This document shows, in pieces, positions 11,126 through 23,490 of a DNA stretch of 64,000 nt; the first letter of the stretch is position 1, and each line of letters begins with the position of its first letter. Under the pieces are notes generated by a model. The model searched no databases, was not told the DNA's origin, and worked only from the letters and a program-made list of their open reading frames with translations. The DNA lies in the NCBI GenBank assembly GCA_029718625.1, contig CM056376.1, forward strand, positions 87,214,356 to 87,278,355. The letters run 5' to 3'. Source of the stretch: Synaphobranchus kaupii. Its lineage: Eukaryota > Chordata > Actinopteri > Anguilliformes > Synaphobranchidae. The translations under genes and the position numbers were made by a program.

Positions 11126-14100
11126 GTGAGGGCAAAGGGCAACTATTGAATGGCAGCACCTTCTTATCCAGTAGTGTCCCCTCTTAGTAATATTTTCCAT
11201 TCTGAGAAACATGTCATTTCCCGTTTACTTTATACCAAAGGAGAAGCATTAACTGTCAAGACAGAGCAAAAGCTAACTTCCAATCTGCAGTGATCTGAAT
11301 TTTTTTTTCTACATTCAGTGACACATTTCAGTTGTCATTGAAAGTCAAATTTACTATAGGCAGTTATTTTTTAAAATGGCCGACCTAATGGAAACTTCCT
11401 ACTTTGACACAGCGCAGAACATACAAGGATCCAGAAGTGTCCTCTGAATTTGTTTATTGAAAATTAAATATAGACATTGTTGAGGGTACGTCTTCACTGA
11501 TCAATTTTTTTTGAGTTAACATGTTGGTAAAGAATATCATTCATACCTTATTTCAATATTTATATAATCTGTGTATTACATTGATTACTTTGTTAGTCAA
11601 ATTAGCTGTGGCTCCAGTGTGTATTTGTGTGTGTGTGTTTGTTTGTTTGTGTGGGGATGGTGGTCCAAGAAAGGCTTTTGAAAATGATAGCCTTATATGA
11701 CACTTGAACTGATGGATTTCAGTGCTTTAGTTCTGTCATTTTGTTTAATGCTGTCCTCGTAGAGTTCTCATAATGGATTGGGAAGTTGGCCGGAATTGAG
11801 ATTTCAGTTGCCCAACTGGGGCTGTGTAAGCAGTATTGTTGTGTAATAAGACATTTATAAGACATCTCCCCCATAACAAATGTACCAGGCCTTCCAATGG
11901 ATTCAGTGAAATATTGTAATATTAATAGGACTCGCTCTATAAAATTATTGTCTGCATTCAGTATGCACATATTTATCATGCTGCTACATATGACCTTAAA
12001 ATCTGTGGTATATCTTTAAGGATCTTGTGTGGATACCAAGTACAGAAAATGCCTTTTTCTGAGGCAGTGTGATAAAATTAGATTTTCCCAGCTAACCCTT
12101 TGGAGACGTTTGACCATGGCATCTTAGGTCACTAATTTTGCCCTTTAAATTAGCCGGGTAGATAGTCGTAGTGGACAATTTTTCCAAAAAGGATTTTGCA
12201 TTTTATTATCAAAATACAGTTGCTTTCGAACTAGTTGTACACTGGGACGTGAATATATTCACTTCAAATTATGACCACTGTGGATCGTGTCTGAGCAAAA
12301 TCTCCGTCCTTTGAGTGCCTGGACATATAAATTATCATTTGTAATCCAGCCACGTCATGTATGCATGAATATGCAAATGAATGGCTAGTGATAAGGACAA
12401 TGGTAGTACTTTTTTCAGTGACCATCCCAGCTGCATTATCACAGTTCTCTTTATCTCTTTTTGTTTCTCAGATAACGTTTACCTAAGAAAAGGTAAGCAG
12501 TGCTGTCAGTCGCCTAACTCCGTTCTAACTGCTCATGCCGGCTGTGTAACAATAGAACGCATGTTTGTTCCTTATCTTCATTTCTGCATTCAAAATGAGC
12601 AGATTTTTTTTTTTGTTTGACTTCATCCTCTCCTTGTTGCATGTCTCACTGTCTGTTGCCTTTGTGTCAGTCACTGCAGTTTCTCCCTCCTGTGGGAATA
12701 GACACGCCTGCTTGTCACTGCAGCTGCAGATAACGTGCTCAGCTCTCCCTCATTATAGCACTCTTCCCCGCTTCAGGAGACTGCTTTGTAGGACATGGAT
12801 GGTAAAAGTTTAAAATGGAGAAGCTGAATCTACAAGCTCACTGCATCATAACGAGGGAGCACTGTACTGTATGCCTGTGCAGTTTCATTTCTGGAAAATA
12901 AGCTGTGTGTGGTAGACAGGTTAACCCTAAACATGAATGCCCAGCTGTGGCTTGTTTGTTTGTCATGCTGATCACTTCCTGGAATTTATCCTCAGTGGAC
13001 AGGACACTGACTACCGTTGGTGATGTCACAGAGAGGAAGGAGAGAGGAAGTCAGGGAGGGAACTCTGGGAGATGTAGTGAAACACGCCATGCCTCACATC
13101 ACCTCTGAGCAGTATGCTACCCCCAAGCTGCAGATCTATTTCTATATTTAGCTCAGCTTTTTGATTAATACAGATTTTAAATACCTGTCCTTAATGGAAT
13201 ACTAAAAGGCTGCACGCATACAGGGGGGAACAGGATGCCCCAGAAACCCATATCCTCCTAAGACCCGGTAATTCATTTTTGTCCCCTGTAGGGGACATGA
13301 GACTATGGTCTTACTCTCAAAAACCATATATTCTACTATGCTGAAACCTACACTACAAGAGAGTTTCAATAAAAAATTTAATAAATAACATTTTTGAAAA
13401 TATTAATATGAATATTAATTATATTAAATAAATATTAATAAAACATTTTTCTGCCGGGTCCCAGGAGAATATTGAATAAGAGTAACCACTGTTATAGATT
13501 TGGAAGGCATGTAAAAGGACTGCCCTGTCTGCATACATTTCACAATAGCCGTTAGTGGACGTGATCGACCTGTTGATTTAGATTTTTTCAACTTTGGAGG
13601 CAGAGGTTGCCAAAACGATGACAGCTTGTGCCGGGTTTGCAGAACTGGTGTAATACAGGTTGCACTGGCTATGTTTACTAGGTTGAATTTCAACACTTCC
13701 TTGTGGGTTCCTGTAATATGCTTGGCCGCTTGGTCTTATCACATGTGTTTCCTCACTGAATGAAATGTGAGCTCAGGGGGCTTTTCAGTCCAAGCTGAAG
13801 AATATACTGAGGCAGTAATGACACCTTTCTGGTCAGAATTGCAGAGGAAAAAGCAGATTTCTAGAATAGCCCTTTCCAGTAATTTTCAGTGTGTGTTCTA
13901 CAACCGGTTAAACCTAAGCTTCGACAAGTGTACAGGGGACTACAACATATATTAGAGCCTGAGGTCGCACATTACATAATGCATTATCATGTTACTGTAA
14001 CACCACAGCAGCACTGGGGAGCAGGATCTAAACGTGGAAGGCAGTAACTGGTTTCCACACATGTCTAGATGTTGTTGTTGCTGCTGAATTCTGCACAACG

Positions 14101-15916
14101 GTTGGCAATGATGGTAATAAATGTGCTTTCATCTGAGTGGTGACAGCCTATTGCTTTAAAGGCAGGAATAATTAAGATGATTGATGGATATATTTTTTCC
14201 TCATGCCCAGCACTGTATTCAAATTTAATCTTTACCAAATAGTAAAATTCCTCCTGTGGTTCTCCTGTTTCGCTGACTGGTGGCACATGCAGCATGCAGC
14301 TGTTGTGTGATCTGAGAGCTATACTGATCTGAATCTACAGAGGGAAATGGATGAATAGATGCTTCTTGGGAGGCAGAGGCCCAATTCGGTGAGGAAAACG
14401 AGACGCAGACTTTGGTATCGTGGCGCAGCCGATGAAAATGACCTGCCCACGTTGACTGTGTGGAAACAAAATCTGAAATTTATCCAAAGAGTTCAAAGGA
14501 GCTGGGGGTTGCATAGCAACTGCTGCAGACTTGCTTTGTGGCGCTGTACTTCCTGACTCACAGGGCAAAATCATATTCGCTCGCTCGGCAGACAGGCTGG
14601 CACTGGCCAACCTGCATTTGCACTGGGGTAGTTCGAGTAGATCAGATCTGGAGCAGTGTAGCAGGCCTGCCATTTAATCCTGCCATCCCATTCACGCCCT
14701 TGCCTTTCCAAATCACTGTAAATTAGAGATAAAAACTCGGCTCAGTTTTTCTGGTCAAATAAAGGTTAAACGAGTAGATAAAACGGTAGCAGAGCATTTT
14801 AACCTGTCAAGTTTGAACCCTCTACTGCCCAGGCGTGAGAACACGTGGGTTCTTTGTACCCCCTATTATATCTGGAACAGCCTTATTCCAGAGCAACTTT
14901 AGATTCCCTTTCCAGTGCTAATTATTGCACTCACATTATGGCTTACAATCCTATTACAGGACGTATTTACATTATCATCCAGGATCCGTTGATATGCTCA
15001 TTCAATAGCCCTTTATCATTCCTTTTAGATAACCTGTTTATTTTCCCACTACCATAAATTCATTTAAAAGGATATGCTTTAGTGGCGGGCAGCAGTTGGA
15101 CAACGTGACAGGTTTTTACCTGTCTACAAGTCCCTCTCACTGAAATTGAGTGACAGGCATCAAAGTAGAGACTGAACTGAGTAACCAGATCATCGAATAA
15201 CGGACTATTTGTCTTTCGTCTTGATGGCACAACCTTACCCGAATTGCTGAAGATGGCACTCAACATGTTATTCTGCTTATTGTGGAGTCGGTATGTTTAA
15301 CAGAGTGAAAATGATGAGTGAAACTTTTTTAGGGACACCTGGGGCGCATGCGGAAGTGCTCTCATTATCAAATTAAAGTGAAACCATAGAGTAATCATCT
15401 TAAAGAGGATGAGTCCGACAGAAATAATGACTCTGTAAAATTATCATTTGCAAATGGGTGGGATGGGGGAGGGGGGACTAAATTAGCATGGGAGGATTTG
15501 CCACATAAATAAACGAAGTCAGGAAAAGCCAAACTGTCATGCTTGCCTGGGCCCTCACAGTGGGCCAGCTTGAGTGATCTGTGGACCGTGATGATATTAC
15601 ACTATTACAAAAATTATCTGCAAGATTTAACTTAATAATAATACTCTGTGTGTGCGTGCGTGCATGTGATATTATGTGCTCAAGAAAACTTCAATGAAAA
15701 ACTATAAACATGCAGTAGAAATGCAGACCTTTTGTGCATTGTGTTTGCTAACAGTGTGGTTGCTGTCAGTAGTAAGAGTGAACAGTGTGGTTGCTGTCAG
15801 TACTGTAAAAATGCAGATGTGTGTATCTGCTTTGTAAAAGTGAACAGTGTGGTATACATTTTTGGGCCCTCAAACAGTGAGTGGGAGAGATTTAAGAACT
15901 GTGCCCTGATAATATA
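11126..15916. other. 5' part of intron 2
   Basis: No exon or transposon with defined ends was recognised in 4.8 kb. The sequence is AT-rich with short GT-rich and T-rich runs (11618-11652, 12601-12616). Short open stretches lack family resemblance. Confidence 0.4.
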
Positions 15917-16457
15917 CACTGCCTGGCCAAAGAAAATGTCTCCACTCTAATATTTCGTTGGACCGCCTTTAGCTTTGATTATGGCGCGCATTCGTCGTAG
16001 CATTGTTTCGACAACCTTATTCAACGTCACAACATTTATTTCTGTCCAGAGTTGCATTAATTTTTGGCCAAGATCTTGCATTGACGACGGGAGAGTCGAA
16101 CCACTCCATAAAGTCTTCTCCAGCACATCCCAAAGACTTTCAATGGGGTTAAGGTCAGGACTCTGGTGGCCAATTCATGTGTGAAAATGATTCCTCATGC
16201 TCCCTGAACCACTCTTTCACAATTTGAGCCCGATGAATCTTGGCATTGTCGTCCTGGAATATGCCCATTGATGGGATAACCTGGTCATTCAGTACATTCA
16301 GGTACTCAGCTGACTTAATTTTATTGCTGCATAACATTGCTGAGCCTAGACCTGACCAATTGAAGCAACCCCAGATCATAACATGGCTACAGAGGCTTGT
16401 ACAGTGGCCACTATGCACGACGGGTGCAACGGCGACTTTGTTTTTGGCCAGGCAATG
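15917..16457 (-). mobile_element. internally deleted Tc1-like transposon, 541 bp
   Basis: Ends CACTGCCTGGCCAAA and, inverted, CATTGCCTGGCCAAA. Each is flanked by TA (15915-15916 and 16458-16459), the Tc1/mariner target duplication. The minus strand still encodes the C-terminal half of a DD34E transposase: an IWGCF motif, [11 protein letters not shown] containing the second catalytic Asp, and (after a frameshift near 16160-16170) the NPIE block with the catalytic Glu and an AIIKAKGG tail. The N-terminal helix-turn-helix domain and first Asp are deleted, so it cannot be autonomous. Confidence 0.85.
15960..16440 (-). pseudogene. Tc1 transposase C-terminal fragment
   Basis: The remnant spans the second half of the DDE catalytic domain. 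The visible reading ends just before the NPIE motif because of an indel near 16165, and the frame resumes toward the element end (RRMRAIIKAKGG near 15995-15960). The first catalytic Asp and the DNA-binding domain are missing, so it is inactive. It lies antisense to the host gene. Confidence 0.8.
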
Positions 16458-16849
16458 TAGTTAGCAGTGATAATAGGTCCAGTATAGAACCATTAACTCA
16501 TGGCTAACAGAGTAAATCTGCTCTGCAAGGGGTTCTGGGGAGTTGTGAGATTACATGATACTAGTTATATGTTTGTCATTCTCTGGTCTAGCCCTGGCTT
16601 ATTTCTGACAGGACGGCTCGTCCCAAAGCGTATTACTCATTTGTCTGCTGTGTCTTGCTTGCTGCTTAATCATGACGATTGAGGTTTTACGCTGCCCACT
16701 GTTTCCAAGGTACCTATTTTCGGAGTGTGTGGCCATAGCTGTAATGTAGAGATGTCTGAAGCCACTCTGAGAAATTCTGTACACTCTGTACTACATAACA
16801 AGGATGCCTAAATAAAAGTGTATTCATTTAAAACCGTGCATTTAAAAAG

Positions 16850-16945
<96 letters not shown>

Positions 16946-18433
16946 GCGGCTATTCGCACAGTTGAATTCAGGATGCTAATGATATAATTTATTCAGTGTG
17001 TCCAGTTATTCAATCACTTTTGAAATGTCTGCATAATTGGCTTTGCCTTGTACAAGCTGGAGGACAGAATACAACTTTGCAATTAAAGCCAAACTAAGTA
17101 GTGCAAAAACATACCAGTGTAATCAAATGTGCCAAAAAAAAGTACAAATGGCTTGAGTAATAATGGAACCTGGCTTCAAGCTTCAAATTGTACTGGTACT
17201 CCATTAACTCATTTTTTAAATTCAAGACTTTTACACTCTGTGTATTATTTTTACATTATATCAACGCACTTTAATTTCTTTGTTCTGGTTATAATAGGAG
17301 CTATGTCTGGTGCTCAGAAAGAAATAAAAAGGCACTAACGTATGCTTTTTAGCTGAGCAACAAAAGCTCTTCAATGAATAAACTTGACACTCTTCAGTGC
17401 ATAAATATTGTGGGTCTAACTTTGGTATTGTGGACCTCCCTACTCAGAACAGCCAGAAAACCTCTACAGTGGACTTGTACAACTTCATATACTGTAAGAA
17501 ATGAAAGTCACACAAAAATTAACCTTCCAGATTTTAGTTACTAAGAGAATAAAGATTGTGATAGCTCACTCATTTGTGCTGTTCTATTTCTTTTTGAAGA
17601 CTTCATTAATCTCCAGTTGTGACCCATTTGGGGCAAAAGAGCGAAAGCTCCTCTTGGAATAAGTTCAACCCTATTTATTGAAGTAAACAGCTGTGGGTCT
17701 GTCATTAATATTCTCCTTCAGCCTAAAAACCTCCACAGTGAAAATGATAGTTTCATGTAGGCGCGTTTTTAAAGGTATGCCACCTTCTTCAGAGCCACAC
17801 CGCAATCTCGTGAATGACTGAACCGGTGAGATAAATGTCTGGCTTTTAGCCGAAACTCCTTCTCCAACCTGTGTCTGTATCCCAGCTCAAATTCAGGAGC
17901 AGCGCAGTCCAATTAGCACACCTGCAGTCACGCTCGTTACCCAGGGAGCTCGTTAGTGAAGCTGTGTGGCCGTGTATGGGGCGCACCCCTGGGTACTGAG
18001 TAACAGTGACTGCCACAACACACGGGTCCGTCAGAGCCTATATTCACACTGTATTTAGACTGCATTTAATGGAAAAAATCTACATGTAATAAAGCATATA
18101 TCAGCATTTTAATCAGTGTTACGTTGTCAGAAATGAAAATCTTCCAGAACGAGAGAATCGCTCAGTGGTACATTTGAAAATTCTGAAAAGATTTGAGAAT
18201 ATCCTGGGGTGTTATCTTGTTTCTTTCCCCTGGATATTTCTGGAAGGTTGTTGGTTGGCATCAGAAATGCAGGAACTTGTTGATTGCAAAAGATGTCCTG
18301 GAATCACTGGAGAGAGTGAAAAAATGAAGCTCCTTAATCGTACAGAAATGTCTGTCTTAATCTGGAGGCAACATATTTATATAAGCACTTGCTATCTGTT
18401 TTATAATGCTCATTTTGTCTCGCATAATACTTA
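16458..18433. other. intron 2 sequence with CA microsatellite
   Basis: Apart from the (CA)45 tract at 16855-16944 I see no gene or bounded element between the Tc1 remnant and transposon A. Confidence 0.4.
16855..16944. repeat. (CA)n microsatellite, 90 bp
   Basis: 45 uninterrupted CA dinucleotides. Confidence 0.95.
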
Positions 18434-19017
18434 CAGTTTTTTTCGATTGCTTAAGCACGATTTTGAAAACAGGGCCCGTTTTTCAAAACACTACACACAA
18501 TTAGCACAACCATACACCCAATTAGCAGAACACCTCAGATCCTTTGCAAAATGAAACACTCTTGTAAAAACTATACACTAATTTATAAAAACCATATTTT
18601 GTTACCATATGAAACACACACATTTCATATGACTTAATTCTGTTTGAACCAGTTAGACACTGCTGTTGCTAACCTAAAACACTTTTAGCAATTCTACTTC
18701 TCAGTGATTAGAGTACTGTAAGTGAAGTACACAGAGAAAGTGCAAATATACAATAAATTCACAAACACTACACAAGACCAATGCTGCAGACTGATGAAAA
18801 TATAATTTATTTCTCTCCATATCCCCAAATCAGTCAACATGTCAACATGGAGAATTACAACAAAACATGTCCCAGTTTTCATGCTACTACAGTAGTGTGC
18901 ATAACACTGTAAGCTCAGCAAATATCAGACAAACATAAAATACTGTATCCAATACAGGTTACAATTACAGTAAAAAAAGAAAATCTGAAAAAAACTGAAA
19001 ATACAGTACAGAAAATA

Positions 19018-19652
19018 CTAGACATTATCTCTTCGCCTAGCTGGATGTGGCCAGAGAATTTCATCAACATCACAGGCGATATCCTCATTGGCAAGACAAC
19101 GTGGGAAGAACCGTCTTGAATGTCGAATCCATCCTTGATTTGGTCACAGGCCTCCTCCATGGCCTGAATGAGGGGTACCTGAGCCTGGGGCCGGAGATCG
19201 TAAACCCTCCACCGCCATGCCGAGAAAAACTCTTCGATTGGGTTTAGAAACGGAGAGTATGGTGGAAGGTATAGTACTGTAAACTGTGGATGGTGTTGAA
19301 ACCAGTTCTGGACCAGAGCAGAGCGGTGGAATGACACATTGTCCCAGATGACAATGTATTGTATCTGGTGCATTTGGTTTACTGCTGTGACGATGTTGTG
19401 CAATCGGTCCAAAAATGTGAGAATGTGAGGTGTGTTGTAAGGGCCCATATTGGCATGACGGAGGAGGACCCCATTCTGTGTAATGGCAGCGCAAAGGGTG
19501 ATGCTACCCCCACGTTGCCCTGGGACATTGACTATAGCCCTGTGGCCAATGATATTTCTGCCTCTCCTTCTTGCTTTTGTGGGGTTGAACCCTGCCTCAT
19601 CTATGTATATGAATTCATGCGGGATTTCCTCAGCATCCATCTGTAAAACTCT
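19018..19652 (-). pseudogene. transposon A transposase exon 3 (DDE catalytic domain), frameshifted
   Basis: After an acceptor TTTCAG (minus strand) the exon reads RVLQMDAEEIPHEFIYIDEA, giving the first catalytic Asp (DEAGFN). It continues with the WDNVSFH block (second Asp) and SPFLNPIEEFFSAW (Glu), with 35 residues between the second Asp and the first Glu. Near 19131-19140 a net indel shifts the frame. The correct C-terminal frame (..FFPRCLAN..DEILWP..) then runs to a TAG at 19018-19020, whereas the original frame runs on without homology. All three catalytic residues remain, so the copy looks recently disabled, or the indel is an assembly error. Confidence 0.85.
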
Positions 19653-19775
19653 CTGAAATACAGTGAAAGACAAGATTGTGTAGTTCAGCATAGATCTAGT
19701 ATACAGTAAATTTACATGTAAAAAGGTTACGTGTGCAGTATGCAACATCACAGTGCTAAAGTGAACAATACATAC

Positions 19776-20055
19776 CTCCACATACTCATGCCGCAGCTGT
19801 TTGACCCTCTCTGAATTCCGCTCAAAAGGCACTCGATAAAGTTGTTTCATTTGAACCTGATGTCTTTTCAGGATGCGTGCCAGTGTTGACTGAGAGACCT
19901 GATGGACATTATTGAAAATGGCATGGTCACCGATAATGTTGGCTTGAATTTCTCTGAGCCTGAAATTATTGGCCAAAACCATGTTTATGATCTCTCTCTC
20001 TTGTTCTTGCGTGAATATGGGCCCCCTTCCTCCTTGTCGTTCTCGACCCTCAATC
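19776..20055 (-). pseudogene. transposon A transposase exon 2 (second DNA-binding subdomain)
   Basis: Minus-strand exon between acceptor CATAG|G and donor GAG|GTATGT. It encodes an Arg/Gly-rich linker, then INMVLANNFRLREIQANIIG and the TLARILKRHQVQMKQLYRVP helix-turn-helix-like segment, ending HEYVE. Phases (1+279 nt) fit exons 1 and 3. It aligns residue for residue with exon 2 of transposon B. Confidence 0.82.
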
Positions 20056-20695
20056 CTATGTAGAAAAAGAATACATGTAACCTACTGTAAAATGTCACAG
20101 GAAAGAGTAAATTAATATACTTTTTTGGGTGTCGTGATAGACAATAACCTCAGCTGGAAAACTCATATTACAGTTTTTCACAATTGCTTAAACACATTTC
20201 CTGATAGACTACCTCACTTTCTCAAAACCCTAAACACAAATCTCAAAACTCACACACAAAATGCAAAATCCTACACTTCTCTTGCAAAAGCACACTTTGC
20301 CCTCAAAACAGTGTTAACTCTTCACTAAATGGTATTTTCTTTTCAAATGACAAACACATACATCATATGAGTAGACATTTCTAAGCACCCATTGAACACT
20401 GGTGTGCAGAATGGAAAACACTATAGTATGAATGGAAAACACTATATGAATGCTTTATCAGTAGAATTATGCCTTTGCATGTTCAGTGTTACACTTTCCC
20501 CTGTTGGATGTAAAATATTACCATATAATGTTTTTACGTATACTCAAATAGAAAACAACACACAATACTTTAACAACAAATAATATTTTATTTGTACCCA
20601 AAATGTGCAGTCTACTGTAAATCACAGCAAACAGGATGAAAACGGGATGAAATGAAAGAGATAACAGAAAATAGGCAATAAACAAAACAAAACAA

Positions 20696-21355
20696 CTAGG
20701 CTGCATCCTGCCTTCGGTCCCCGCCTGGCCACAGGACCTCATCCACATTGCAGGCGATGTTCTCCCTGGCCAAGCAGCGGGGGAAGAATCGCCTACAATG
20801 GCGCATGAAGCCTTGACAGGCCTCAGCAGTCACATCGCCACATGCGTCCTCCATGGCTTGCAGCAGTGGGATCCGTGTCTGCGGATTCCTCTTGTACACC
20901 TTCCATCTCCAGGCAGAGAAAAACTCCTCAATTGGATTGAGGAAGGGAGAGTATGGAGGGAGATGCAGGACGGAAATTTCAGGATGGCCCCTGAACCAGT
21001 CACGGACCAGAGCAGCCCGGTGGAAACTGACGTTGTCCCAGACAACAACAAACCTGATCACCTCTGTGTCATCCATCTGGTCTGGTTGAACAACGATGTT
21101 GTAGAGTGTGTCCAGGAATGCTATGAGAAGGGCAGTGTTGTAGGGGCCCAGGGTGGCATGGTGATGGAGGACGCCGTGGTGGTTGATGGCAGCACACATT
21201 GTTATGTTCCCTCCGCGCTGGCCAGGGACTTCAGTGATAGCACGCTGGCCGATTACATTTCTGCCCTGGCGCCTTCTTTTTACAAGGTTGAACCCCGCTT
21301 CATCAAGGAATATAAATTCATGCAGGTCTGCTTCTGCATCTAGGTCAAGAAATCT
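20696..21355 (-). CDS. transposon B transposase exon 3 (DDE catalytic domain)
   Basis: This exon encodes the RNase-H-fold catalytic core of a cut-and-paste transposase that would bind the TIRs and insert at TA. From the acceptor TTTCAG it reads RFLDLDAEADLHEFIFLDEA (first catalytic Asp in DEAGFN), then VVVWDNVSFHRAALVRDWF (second Asp) and PPYSPFLNPIEEFFSAW (Glu). Spacing is 35 residues between Asp and the first Glu, i.e. DD35E, or DD36E if the adjacent Glu is used. The C-terminus has a Cys/Arg-rich FMRHCRRFFPRCLARENIAC segment, then WPGG and a normal stop. No disabling change is visible. The closest relatives in this window are A and C. Confidence 0.9.
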   Translation of the reverse strand, partial: RFLDLDAEADLHEFIFLDEAGFNLVKRRRQGRNVIGQRAITEVPGQRGGNITMCAAINHHGVLHHHATLGPYNTALLIAFLDTLYNIVVQPDQMDDTEVIRFVVVWDNVSFHRAALVRDWFRGHPEISVLHLPPYSPFLNPIEEFFSAWRWKVYKRNPQTRIPLLQAMEDACGDVTAEACQGFMRHCRRFFPRCLARENIACNVDEVLWPGGDRRQDAA

Positions 21356-21514
21356 CTGAAACAGACAACATGACAATATTATACACCAAGAGTGGTCAAT
21401 AGAGTATAGGCTATTGTGAAACATTGTAAAAAAGGACAACATTGGATTACTGTAGTACAATACACTAATGTGTCAGTGCTGATAGGACACAGTTGTGGAA
21501 TGTATAGGACTTAC

Positions 21515-21797
21515 TTGCACATAGTCATGGCGAATCTCCTTGATTCTGTCAGTGTTCCTGTCAAAAGGAACCCTGTACACCTGCTTCATCCTCATGGAAT
21601 TGCATTGGAGAACACGGTCCAGTGTGGATAAACTCACTGTTGCTATATTTTGGAATAAGTGTTGGTCTGCAATGATTGCATCTTGGATTTGTCGGAGGGT
21701 TATGACATTGTTCGCCAGCACCATGTTGACTACTGCAGTCTCCTGCTCATCTGTGAGGAGTCTTCCTCTCCCACCACGTTGTGGTAATCTTGCAGTT
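21515..21797 (-). CDS. transposon B transposase exon 2 (DNA-binding)
   Basis: Lies between acceptor TTTGCAG and donor CAA|GTAAGT on the minus strand. It encodes an Arg/Gly linker (RLPQRGGRGRLLT), then VVNMVLANNVITLRQIQDAI and SLSTLDRVLQCNSMRMKQVY, which resembles the second helix-turn-helix of paired-like DNA-binding domains. It joins exon 1 through a split Arg codon and exon 3 at phase 0. Confidence 0.88.
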
Positions 21798-21900
21798 CTG
21801 CAAAGGATACAAATAGATACAAATACAGCAAGGTCCTTGCAACACTAATTGAATACTGTATTGATATGCAGTACTACAGTAAGGCGAGTAGGTTTCTTAC

Positions 21901-22259
21901 CTATGCTCATTTCTGAAAGTCCGAATTATTGAGGCAACCGAGAAGCGACTCAAGTTGGGTTGGACCCTCTGGCCAGCCTCCCTCATGGGCAAACCATGGT
22001 TGACCATATGATCAATGACAGTGGCCCTAATCTCATCAGAGATTATGGTTCTTTTCCTTTCTCCTCCTTGTCCTCCTCTTCCTCCTCCTCCTTGTCCTGC
22101 TCCTCCATGTCCTCCTCTTCCTCCTCCTTCTCCACCTCCTCCTCCTTGTCCTCCTCCTCCTCGTCCTCTTCCTCCTCCTCCTCCTTGTCCTCTTCCTCCT
22201 CTTACTCTCACTCCTCTGCCTTGCTGCTCACCTCTCTCTTCAATGTTGCCACCATCCAT
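21901..22259 (-). CDS. transposon B transposase exon 1 (Gly-rich N-terminus + HTH)
   Basis: ATG chosen at 22259 (MDGGNIEERGEQQGRG); an in-frame ATG at 22286 (MSSWFVWRT) is the alternative. Residues ~10-60 are a low-complexity Gly/Arg/Gln tract. It is followed by a conserved helix-turn-helix: SDEIRATVIDHMVNHGLPMR ... NLSRFSVASIIRTFRNEHR. The donor is AG|GTAAGAAA. With exons 2 and 3 the total is 1302 nt (433 residues), in frame. The Gly-rich tract on the other strand reads as Ser/Pro repeats, which are not real. A Gly/RG-rich leader is unusual for Tc1-group transposases and is shared with A and, in shorter form, C. Confidence 0.85.
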
Positions 22260-22593
22260 TGTTCTCCAAACAAACCAGGAGCTCATCTGTGACCCTTCTA
22301 TAGCAAATTGCTGATTTCTAATTGCACAACAGCCTTTGGAGTTTAGAAATGTGATTGGCAGTGTGTTCTGTGTGAACACCAAGAGAGGGAATTCAGGAAG
22401 AGTGTGCAAGATATAGAGAATTGTGTGTAGTGTTGTGAAAAATGTGTGGTTTGGAATGGGAATCTGAGTCTAAAGCAGAAAATGTGCTTGGAGTTCAGCA
22501 GAATTGGTTTGGCAGTTGGTACATGAGTTTCAGGTTGTGCACATTGTGTCTGATGTTCCAATTAATGTGTTTAAACAATTGTGAAAAACTGTA

Positions 22594-23147
22594 ACTATGT
22601 AAAGAAAAAAACAGCACGTAGCTTAGGTATCTTAAGAAAAACCAGACACATATTAAATTTGAGATCATTATACACAATTTATTGTACTCTTTTATTACCA
22701 TATCTAACTTACTGTATAGAAACTTGGGGAAACACATATAAAATTAATCTGAATCCTATTATTATTTTACAGAAAAAGGCAATAAGGGTTGTGAACAATG
22801 TTGGTTATCTCCATCCTACAAACACACTGTTTTTTTATCTAAGGGCATTAAAGTTCCTTGACCTAGTTGACCTCAAAACAGCAGAGATAGTTTTTAAAGC
22901 TAGAAGTAATCAACTACCAAGTAACTTACAAATTTTGTTTATAGAACGAGAGGGGAGGTACAACTATAGAAGACCACTCAATTTCCAACAGCCTAGAGCA
23001 CGAACCACACTTAAAAGCATGTCTGTGTCAGTTAAAGGAGTGAAACTCTGGAACAATCTACCAGATGAGATAAAAAACAGCAAGAATATTTTTACGTTTA
23101 AAAAGATGTTTAAAAATAGGGTTCTAGAATCTTATGGTCAGACTTAA
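22594..23147 (+). pseudogene. LINE ORF2 C-terminal fragment
   Basis: This is the C-terminal domain downstream of the reverse transcriptase core, recognisable by ARSLGILRKTRHILNLRSLY, LLPYLTYCIETWGN, LQKKAIRVV and the terminal SVKGVKLWNNLPDEIK block typical of Jockey/CR1-like LINEs. It is open to a normal stop. The N-terminal remainder is 5'-truncated, as usual for LINE insertions, so it is not functional. Confidence 0.88.
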
Positions 23148-23490
23148 CTTGACCAGCGCCCCTGGTTTTTGGAGGGGAGCGCCGGTGATGGTGTCCGTAT
23201 TGATTATCCTATGTTGGCTTAATGTTTTTTTTCATGATTGTTTTTGTTGACTGTTTCATTTTGTAAACTTTACCTTTTTTAAAAATTGGCCTTTTTTTCT
23301 TTCTTTAATTTGTTTTTGAATTAAGGGTAGGTTGTTTTATAAGCCAATGGCTTCAAACCTATCCTTTTCGTTTGTTTATGTGTAAACATTCGAAATAAAG
23401 GAATCATCACAGGAAGGGGTATCAAAAGTGCTGATATGGTGCATACAATAAGCAGCTGATTACTGTAACTGTAGACAGATTTTTTTTAAC

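Larger units (their letters stand above)
20171..22591 (-). mobile_element. IS630/Tc1-like transposon B, apparently complete (2421 bp)
   Basis: TIRs CAGTTTTTCACAATTGCTTA (left) and, inverted, CAGTTTTTCACAATTGTTTA (right), with TA duplications at 20169-20170 and 22592-22593. It encodes an uninterrupted three-exon transposase on the minus strand. Removing B and one TA restores the reading frame of the surrounding LINE exactly, which confirms both borders. It is the youngest layer of the nest. Confidence 0.92.
20110..23406 (+). mobile_element. 5'-truncated non-LTR retrotransposon (LINE) carrying transposon B
   Basis: The flanks carry a ~15-bp target duplication (TCACAGGAAAGAGTA at 20095-20109, TCACAGGAAGGGGTA at 23407-23421; 13 of 15 match). 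The left piece encodes GVVIDNNLSWKTHI and stops at the TA where B begins. The right piece resumes after B at 22594, in the same frame once one TA is removed, with an open reading frame to 23147, followed by a ~250-bp 3' UTR ending in AAATAAAGGAATCA. This makes the LINE younger than A and older than B. Clade: Jockey/CR1-L2 superclade by its C-terminal domain; not resolved further. Confidence 0.85.
20056..23490 (-). other. intron 1 of transposon A transposase, expanded by nested insertions
   Basis: The corresponding intron of B is 103 bp. Here it would be about 120 bp once the LINE (with B inside it) is removed. The donor is a weak GTTAAA, which may further impair splicing. Confidence 0.75.

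Noticed and set aside
21960..22314. Ser- and Pro-rich + strand reading frames
   Set aside because: They are the antisense of the Gly-rich exon 1 of transposon B; low-complexity shadow with no independent support.
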